Shown piece after piece: positions 40,550 to 45,342 of a DNA stretch of 45,342 bases. A program made the position numbers and the translations under genes. The notes beneath the pieces were generated by a model. That model was not told where the DNA came from and made no database searches. It saw only the letters and a program-made list of their open reading frames with translations. The DNA lies in NCBI GenBank assembly GCA_015064885.1, contig SVRJ01000015.1:1-45342 (forward strand), given 5' to 3'. This DNA is from Oscillospiraceae bacterium. GTDB lineage: Bacteria > Bacillota > Clostridia > Oscillospirales > CAG-272. Position 1 is the first letter of the stretch. Every line of letters starts with the position of its first letter.

Positions 40550-40653
40550 TATAGTGTGTGACAACTAAGTAACACAATATATTGAGTTTTTACGGTCGTA
40601 CCGTTTTTATATAAGGCTTCAGTTTAAATATTTGTTTTGGAAGGTACATTTCT

Positions 40654-41934
40654 ATGGAAAAAATCGTCATAAACGGTGGTGCTCCGTTAAACGGAAGCAT
40701 AACCATCGGCGGAATGAAGAACGCCGCTCTCCCTGTAATTTTTGCAAGTATACTTGTTGAAGATAAATGTGTTATAGAAAATCTCCCCAACGTCAGCGAC
40801 GTTACGCGCTCTCTCGAAATACTCGAGGCTATGGGTGCTGTTGTCGAAAGAAGAGCAGACGGCTCGGTGTCCATAGATACCACTATTATAAATCAGGGAT
40901 CCTCCCCCGCTGAAATAGTCGGAAAGCTCCGCGCTTCCACATATCTTCTCGGTGCCGAGCTTGCAAGATTCGGCAAGGCTCGTGTTGGATGGCCCGGAGG
41001 ATGTGACTTCGGAATAAGACCTATCGATCAGCATGAGAAGGGCTTTGAAAGACTGGGTGCCACAGTATCGCGCGACAAGGGAGCTATTTGTCTTGACGCC
41101 GGAGACGCCGGTCTTTGCGGAAACTCTGTTTACCTTGATTTTGCTTCTGTGGGAGCTACGATAAACGTTATGCTCGCTGCCGCAAAGGCAAAAGGTAAAA
41201 CGATCATAGACAATGCTGCAAGAGAGCCTCACATTGTTGCGGTGGCTTCTTTCCTCAATGCATGTGGAGCCAAAATATTCGGCGCCGGAACAAGTATTAT
41301 CAAGATAGAGGGCGTTGAAGAACTCCACGGATGTAACTATGCTATTATTCCGGATATGATCGAGGCTGGCACGTACATGGTTGCGGCTGCGGCTGCAGGT
41401 GGTTCTGTTGAGATCAAAAACGTAATTCCGAAACACCTTGAAACGGTTACCTCCAAGCTTCGTGAAATGGGTGTTGACGTTGATGAATACGATGACTCTG
41501 TCGTAGTAAGCAGAGCGCCCGAGACAAAGATGGAACCCGTAAACATAAAAACGCTTCCCTACCCCGGATTCCCTACGGATATGCACCCGCAGTTTGCGGC
41601 GATCCTCACTATTGTTGACGGAACGTCAAAGGTTACAGAGGGTGTATGGGATAACAGATTCAGATATACAGATCAACTCCGAAGAATGGGTGCAAACATA
41701 TCCATTGCAGGCAAGACCGCTATCATCGACGGAGTAGAAAAGCTCCACGGAACAACTACTACCAGCGTAGACCTCAGAGGAGGCGCAGCGGTAGTTATCG
41801 CAGCGCTTGCGGCAGAGGGAAAGACAGAGATCGGCTCTATACAGACTTTGAAGCGCGGATACGATGATCTTGTCGGAAAGCTTAAGGCAGTAGGTGCCGA
41901 TATAGAAATCATCATTACCGATGACGATGAATAA
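40654..41934 (+). CDS. murA: UDP-N-acetylglucosamine 1-carboxyvinyltransferase
   Basis: A 426-residue enzyme of the first committed step of peptidoglycan synthesis, adding enolpyruvate from PEP to UDP-GlcNAc in the cytosol. It has GGMKNAALPVIFA with K22 and N23 (PEP/UDP contacts) and ENLPNVSDV. The active loop GWPGGCDFGIRPIDQHEKG has C117, the fosfomycin-reactive cysteine. ALAAEGKTEIGSIQTLKRGYDDL closes the protein. GWPGGCDFGIRP is a variant of the usual (S/T)LPGGC(A/T)IGARP. The length is normal (~420). It is monocistronic with its own promoter and terminator. Confidence 0.95.
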   Translation: MEKIVINGGAPLNGSITIGGMKNAALPVIFASILVEDKCVIENLPNVSDVTRSLEILEAMGAVVERRADGSVSIDTTIINQGSSPAEIVGKLRASTYLLGAELARFGKARVGWPGGCDFGIRPIDQHEKGFERLGATVSRDKGAICLDAGDAGLCGNSVYLDFASVGATINVMLAAAKAKGKTIIDNAAREPHIVAVASFLNACGAKIFGAGTSIIKIEGVEELHGCNYAIIPDMIEAGTYMVAAAAAGGSVEIKNVIPKHLETVTSKLREMGVDVDEYDDSVVVSRAPETKMEPVNIKTLPYPGFPTDMHPQFAAILTIVDGTSKVTEGVWDNRFRYTDQLRRMGANISIAGKTAIIDGVEKLHGTTTTSVDLRGGAAVVIAALAAEGKTEIGSIQTLKRGYDDLVGKLKAVGADIEIIITDDDE

Positions 41935-41940
41935 CATATA

Positions 41941-41981
41941 AATAAAAATGTGTACACTCAGAAGGTGTACACATTTTTATT
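41941..41981 (+). terminator. Terminator of murA
   Basis: AATAAAAATGTGTACAC (41941-41957) / GTGTACACATTTTTATT (41965-41981) around TCAGAAG. A long perfect stem whose 3' arm doubles as the T-tract. Confidence 0.9.
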
Positions 41982-42001
41982 TTTATAAGTAATCCGAAAG
42001 C

Positions 42002-42039
42002 CAAAAACAACGAGCCGCTGTAGTTGAATACAGCGGCTC
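42002..42039 (-). terminator. Terminator of the gpmI-esterase unit
   Basis: GAGCCGCTGTA (42012-42022) / TACAGCGGCTC (42029-42039). On the minus strand it is followed by GTTGTTTTTGG, so it ends the minus-strand transcript. Confidence 0.8.
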
Positions 42040-42045
42040 ATTATT

Positions 42046-42858
42046 TTAAAATTCCATTATCCACTTATAGGACAGCTCTGCCCAGCTCTGGATATGCTCA
42101 ACGAGAAGCGAAGGCTTTCCGCAAGCGGTCTCCTCATTACCGAGAGAAAGACCGTGAACTCCCTTGGGATATATATGCATTTCAAAAGGAACGTTATTTT
42201 CACGGAGTGCCGCCGCAAGATAGAGAGAATTCTCTACCGGAACAGTCTTATCCTCAACCGTGTGCCATATGAATGCGGGAGCGGTCGTTGCGTCAACGTG
42301 AAGCTCAAGCGAGAAGCGGTTTGCTTCCTCTTCTGTAGGTGTCTGTGTGCCGCAGAGTCTATAGATAGAGCCCTTATGCGCCTTAGGTCCCGCAGAAATA
42401 ACAGGATAGGAAAGAACCATACCCGTAGGCTTACCTATTCCTTCCGGGGCATCTCCCAGAGCCTCTCTGACCTCGGGAATATTCCAAAGGATACCGGTAG
42501 ACGCCGCAAGGTGTCCACCTGCTGAAAATCCTACTATGAAAACGTAGTTCGGATCTATATTGTACTTTTCTGCGTTTTCTCTTACGTGCTTTATTGCGAG
42601 AGCAGCCTCGATAAGAGGAGTATAATTCGTTGCCTTCTCCTCTACAGAGTATCTGAGAACAAATGCGTTCATTCCTTTAGCCATATAGAATCTTGCAATA
42701 GGCTCGTTTTCTCTGTCGGAAAGGAAATGATATCCTCCGCCCGGACAAACGATCATAGCGCGTCTCGGTGTTTTATTAAGCTCGGGAGTATCGCTTGCAA
42801 CGTAGGTTGTGAGCGTTGCACCGTATTTTTCGGATAATTTTATCGTCTCGTATAGCAT
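42046..42858 (-). CDS. Alpha/beta hydrolase (esterase/acetyl-esterase family)
   Basis: A 270-residue cytosolic alpha/beta hydrolase of the COG0657 esterase type. The oxyanion-hole region is VCPGGGYHFLSDREN (the HGGGxxxG counterpart). The nucleophile motif is VGFSAGGHLA with S112. The acid lies in AFIWHTVEDKTVPVENS and the histidine in PKGVHGLSLG. Related enzymes deacetylate xylan or chitin oligosaccharides or hydrolyse short-chain esters. It has no signal peptide, so imported oligosaccharides are the likely substrates. It lies 31 bp downstream of gpmI and shares its promoter. RBS AGGGGGATAGACTT. Confidence 0.88.
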   Translation of the reverse strand: MLYETIKLSEKYGATLTTYVASDTPELNKTPRRAMIVCPGGGYHFLSDRENEPIARFYMAKGMNAFVLRYSVEEKATNYTPLIEAALAIKHVRENAEKYNIDPNYVFIVGFSAGGHLAASTGILWNIPEVREALGDAPEGIGKPTGMVLSYPVISAGPKAHKGSIYRLCGTQTPTEEEANRFSLELHVDATTAPAFIWHTVEDKTVPVENSLYLAAALRENNVPFEMHIYPKGVHGLSLGNEETACGKPSLLVEHIQSWAELSYKWIMEF

Positions 42859-42889
42859 AAGTCTATCCCCCTTGTAACGGTATCTTGAA

Positions 42890-44542
42890 TTACTTGATTA
42901 TAGATTCATCCCACATTGCGGGTGCTTCGTAACCCATGAGGTTTACCATAGTAGCCGCAACGTTTGAAAGTCCGAACGTACCCTTGTCCTCTTTTACTGT
43001 ATAGCCCTTCTCTTCTTCGGGTCTGTTATCGTAAATTATACAAGGAACGGGATTGAGTGTGTGTGACGTCTTCGCCTTGAAGTTTCCGTTCTTATCAGCC
43101 TTAGGCTCACCGGTCTTCTTATCTATCTCGTACATTTCATCAGCGTTTCCGTGGTCTGCCGTAATAAGTGCAACACCGCCCAGAGAATCAACCACCTTAA
43201 GAATTCTTGCAAGCTGAAGATCAAGAGCCTCCATAGAGCATATAGTAGCCTGAATATTACCTGTATGACCTACCATATCGCCGTTCGGGAAGTTAACTCT
43301 GTAGTAGGTATATTTTCCTTCTTCAAGAAGCTCGATAAGCTTGTCCGTGATCTCTGCGCACTTCATCCAGGGTCTCTGCTCAAAAGGAACTATGTCAGAG
43401 GGAACCTCAATATAAGTTTCAAGCTCTTCGCTGAACTTGCCGCTCTTGTTTCCGTTCCAGAAGTAGGTAACGTGACCGAACTTCTGTGTCTCGGAGATAG
43501 CGAGCTGAGATACTCCGGTATCTGCGAGGTATTCGCTCATTGTGTTTGTGATCTCGGGAGGAGAAACGAGGTAGCGGGAAGGAATATGGAGGTCACCGTC
43601 ATACTCGAGCATACCTGCGAAAAGCACGGAAGGAACGCGTACTCTGTCAAACTTATCAAAGTCCGAGCCTGCCTCAAAGGTCTTGGAGATCTCAATTGCT
43701 CTGTCACCTCTGAAGTTGTAGAAGATAACGCTGTCGTTGTCTTCGATAGTGCCGACAGGCTTTCCGTCCTCTGCTATAACGAAGGGAGGGAGATCCTGGT
43801 CGATAACACCGAGCTCTGCGCGGTAGGTCTTTACAGCCTCTTCAGCGGACGCGAAGGTTCTGCCTTCACCGAGAACGTGAGTCTTCCAGCCGTCCTCTAC
43901 CATCTTCCAGTTTGCTTCGTATCTGTCCATTGTGATCTGCATTCTTCCGCCGCCGCTTGCTATCTTTACGTCAAACGAATCAGAGCGGAGAGATGCGAGA
44001 TAATCCTCGAAAGGAAGTATATAATCAAGTGCGCTTGTTTCGCCTACGTCACGTCCGTCGATAAGGATATGAATTCTTACCTTTGCAACGCCTTCAGCCT
44101 TAGCCTGAGCGAGCATTGCCTTGAGGTGGTCGATATGCGAGTGAACGTTACCGTCAGAGAAAAGACCGATAAAATGGAGTGTTGTTCCGTTTGTCTTAAC
44201 TCCGTTAACGAGAGTGTTCCATGTGTCGGACGCAAACATCTTGCCGTTCTCTATAGACTGAGAAACAAGCTTTGCGCCCTGTGCGAATACCTGACCTGCA
44301 CCGAGAGCGTTATGACCTACCTCGCTGTTACCCATATCGTCGTCAGAGGGGAGACCTACTGCCGTACCGTGAGCCTTAAGGCTTACTGTAGGATAGTTTG
44401 CAAGAAGGCTGTCAAGAGTGGGAGTAAAAGCGCGCTTTACTGCATTTGCTTTGTTATCGGGAGCAATTCCTACGCCGTCCATAACTATTGTAAGGACAGG
44501 GCCGTTTACACCCTTGAAAGTGTTGGATTTGTTAAGCTTCAT
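42890..44542 (-). CDS. gpmI: 2,3-bisphosphoglycerate-independent phosphoglycerate mutase
   Basis: A 550-residue manganese enzyme of the alkaline-phosphatase superfamily, interconverting 3- and 2-phosphoglycerate in glycolysis. The first metal Asp is D22 in VMDGVG. The phosphoserine is S73 in DMGNSEVGHNALGAG. IDGRDVGETS and FYNFRGDRAIEISK bind substrate, and ITADHGNADEM plus KTSHTLNPVPCI carry the remaining metal ligands. It is slightly longer than the B. subtilis enzyme (511) because of an insert in the C-terminal part (MYEIDKKTGEPKADKNGNF). The promoter is at 44581-44609, and the esterase gene follows. Confidence 0.95.
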   Translation of the reverse strand: MKLNKSNTFKGVNGPVLTIVMDGVGIAPDNKANAVKRAFTPTLDSLLANYPTVSLKAHGTAVGLPSDDDMGNSEVGHNALGAGQVFAQGAKLVSQSIENGKMFASDTWNTLVNGVKTNGTTLHFIGLFSDGNVHSHIDHLKAMLAQAKAEGVAKVRIHILIDGRDVGETSALDYILPFEDYLASLRSDSFDVKIASGGGRMQITMDRYEANWKMVEDGWKTHVLGEGRTFASAEEAVKTYRAELGVIDQDLPPFVIAEDGKPVGTIEDNDSVIFYNFRGDRAIEISKTFEAGSDFDKFDRVRVPSVLFAGMLEYDGDLHIPSRYLVSPPEITNTMSEYLADTGVSQLAISETQKFGHVTYFWNGNKSGKFSEELETYIEVPSDIVPFEQRPWMKCAEITDKLIELLEEGKYTYYRVNFPNGDMVGHTGNIQATICSMEALDLQLARILKVVDSLGGVALITADHGNADEMYEIDKKTGEPKADKNGNFKAKTSHTLNPVPCIIYDNRPEEEKGYTVKEDKGTFGLSNVAATMVNLMGYEAPAMWDESIIK

Positions 44543-44580
44543 AATATATGAAAACCTCCATAGAAAATTTATACTCTAAT

Positions 44581-44609
44581 AGTATAACTTAATTCAATAT
44601 AAATATCAA
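44581..44609 (-). promoter_or_regulatory. SigA promoter of gpmI
   Basis: Minus strand TTGATA (44609-44604), 17-bp spacer, TATACT (44586-44581). Confidence 0.75.
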
Positions 44610-44644
44610 TAGGTTTGAGTGAAATTATTCAAAAAGTTTACAAC

Positions 44645-44680
44645 TTAAAAACAAAAGGCCGCAAGAATAAATCCTGCGGC
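44645..44680 (-). terminator. Terminator of the AT-rich right-edge gene
   Basis: GCCGCA (44658-44663) / TGCGGC (44675-44680). On the minus strand it is followed by CTTTTGTTTTT. Confidence 0.6.
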
Positions 44681-44702
44681 ATATACATATCGAGTTGTTA
44701 TT

Positions 44703-44725
44703 GCCCCACCTCGGTGAGGTGGGGC
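44703..44725. repeat. GC-rich palindrome of unknown role
   Basis: GCCCCACCTC / GAGGTGGGGC, a perfect 10-bp stem with a GGT triloop. It is much richer in GC than the surrounding intergenic DNA and has no T-tract on either side, so it is not an ordinary terminator. It may be a dispersed palindromic element or the trace of a hairpin-recognising transposon. The rest of the 342-bp gap holds the gpmI promoter, the terminator at 44645 and AT-rich DNA with nothing else recognisable. Confidence 0.8.
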
Positions 44726-44884
44726 ATATGATCATTCAATCGTTATATTATATCTTTTCATGATTCGATTGGACTGATTTTATCGATACTTGTTTACAAA
44801 TATAAATAAAGTGAAAAATCGCTCCCAAGGTAACAGTCACAACCAAATATATAATAAGAAGAGTAAAATAACCTACACTTGCAT

Positions 44885-45342
44885 TTATAGTGTATCAAAA
44901 GCAGGATTATTACGCATTATACCCATGGCTTTTCCGCTTTCAATTATTTCTTCTTTTGAAGTAATAATCGGTGTAACAATATTATTGCAAAATATCTGCA
45001 AGGGATCATTTTGCTTACATACGGAAAAAACAAAATCAATAATTTTTAATACTGTGCCATCTGCAATAGCTGTTTCTTTACTCAATAGATCATCAAAGAT
45101 CAAATAATAATGCTGGGATGTAAGCGACATGCAAAAGCGAAGGTTAAACTTAATATTTTGGAATGCATGGCGTGCTTTTTCATCTATTTCCTTCATATTT
45201 ATGTTAAAATAAAGATTTGTCGCAGTTTCTATATAGCTTGCCACCGAAAATGCATCAACATTTTTATTGGCCGGAAATTTTATTTTTGGCAGTCTCATTT
45301 CAGATACAGCGTCATTAAAGCAAGCGAAAACAACATTCCGCA
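44885..45342 (-). CDS. Unrecognised AT-rich protein (C-terminal part, 5' end outside the window)
   Basis: At least 151 codons, open to the right edge. An internal ATG at 45298 would give 137 residues, but the frame continues upstream without a stop (RNVVFACFNDAVSE) and no ribosome site precedes that ATG, so the gene is probably truncated by the window. I recognise no family. The protein is mixed alpha/beta with no TM segment or signal, and includes SVASYIETATNLYFNINMKE, LTSQHYYLIFDDLLSKE and TPIITSKEEIIESGKAMGI. Base composition is visibly lower in GC than the neighbouring genes, which may mean acquired DNA. The terminator is at 44645-44680. Confidence 0.6.
   Translation of the reverse strand, partial: RNVVFACFNDAVSEMRLPKIKFPANKNVDAFSVASYIETATNLYFNINMKEIDEKARHAFQNIKFNLRFCMSLTSQHYYLIFDDLLSKETAIADGTVLKIIDFVFSVCKQNDPLQIFCNNIVTPIITSKEEIIESGKAMGIMRNNPAFDTL

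Noticed and set aside
43151-44551. 466-codon plus-strand frame opposite gpmI
   Set aside because: Shadow of gpmI, whose motifs are complete; Cys- and Leu-rich composition typical of antisense reading.

Overview
The window is a gene-dense piece of a Gram-positive, low-to-mid GC bacterial chromosome. It most likely comes from an uncultured gut-type member of the Clostridia (Oscillospirales/Eubacteriales-like). The reasons are: an alpha/beta small acid-soluble spore protein, T-box leaders in front of pheST and thrS, Firmicutes-type PheS, ThrS, MurA and NagB, AGGAGG-type ribosome sites, and SigA promoters with almost invariant 17-bp spacers. It is chromosomal housekeeping DNA with a few accessory islands. 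No rRNA, tRNA, CRISPR array or insertion sequence was recognised.

Layout. 1-4.3 kb: start of a threonine-aldolase-like gene, a membrane protein plus HAD phosphatase operon, a lone Xer-type recombinase, and glucuronate isomerase (uxaC) broken by one frameshift. 4.4-8.8 kb: operon of a metallo-beta-lactamase-fold hydrolase, GluRS, GlnRS and a DUF1294 membrane protein. 8.8-15.4 kb: Phe T-box, pheS, pheT and, only 21 bp further on, a large wall- or membrane-anchored protein with a nuclease/phosphatase-like EEP domain and a 78-bp tandem repeat. 15.4-17.9 kb (minus strand): consensus promoter, 36-codon leader ORF, intrinsic terminator in the leader, two tandem paralogous SAM methyltransferases and a GNAT acetyltransferase. 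This has the layout of an attenuation-controlled, possibly antibiotic-inducible, operon and is the best candidate here for an undescribed system. 17.9-23.3 kb: a sugar-acid style catabolic operon (SDR mannonate-oxidoreductase-like, two TIM-barrel isomerases, Gfo/Idh/MocA oxidoreductase), with a PHP protein and a ThuA-like protein transcribed the other way.

23.3-29 kb: two small membrane proteins, the spore protein, thrS with its own T-box, mgsA, an orphan MinD/ParA-like ATPase and a two-helix membrane peptide. 29-33 kb: a multi-domain lipoprotein ending in a glycerophosphodiester phosphodiesterase domain, behind a polytopic membrane protein. 33.1-37.1 kb: operon nagB, phosphohexomutase, EEP hydrolase, divergent from an AraC-type regulator; three helically phased direct repeats lie between the two promoters. 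37.2-44.5 kb: pfkA, an RluA-type pseudouridine synthase, a DUF3810 metallopeptidase, murA, an alpha/beta esterase and gpmI. 44.5-45.3 kb: a 342-bp gap with a GC-rich palindrome, then an AT-rich unrecognised gene that runs off the right edge.

Together the genes cover translation (four tRNA synthetase systems and one RNA modification enzyme), central carbon flux (uronate entry, amino-sugar entry, PFK, methylglyoxal bypass, phosphoglycerate mutase), cell-wall precursor synthesis and surface hydrolases. Of the 300-bp-plus stretches without a gene, 8772-9108 is filled by the Phe T-box and its promoter, and 44543-44884 holds the gpmI promoter, a terminator and the palindrome. The 170-442 gap (273 bp) holds a consensus promoter and the terminator of the HAD operon; I see nothing else in 240-403. 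All calls are by reading; no database search was run.
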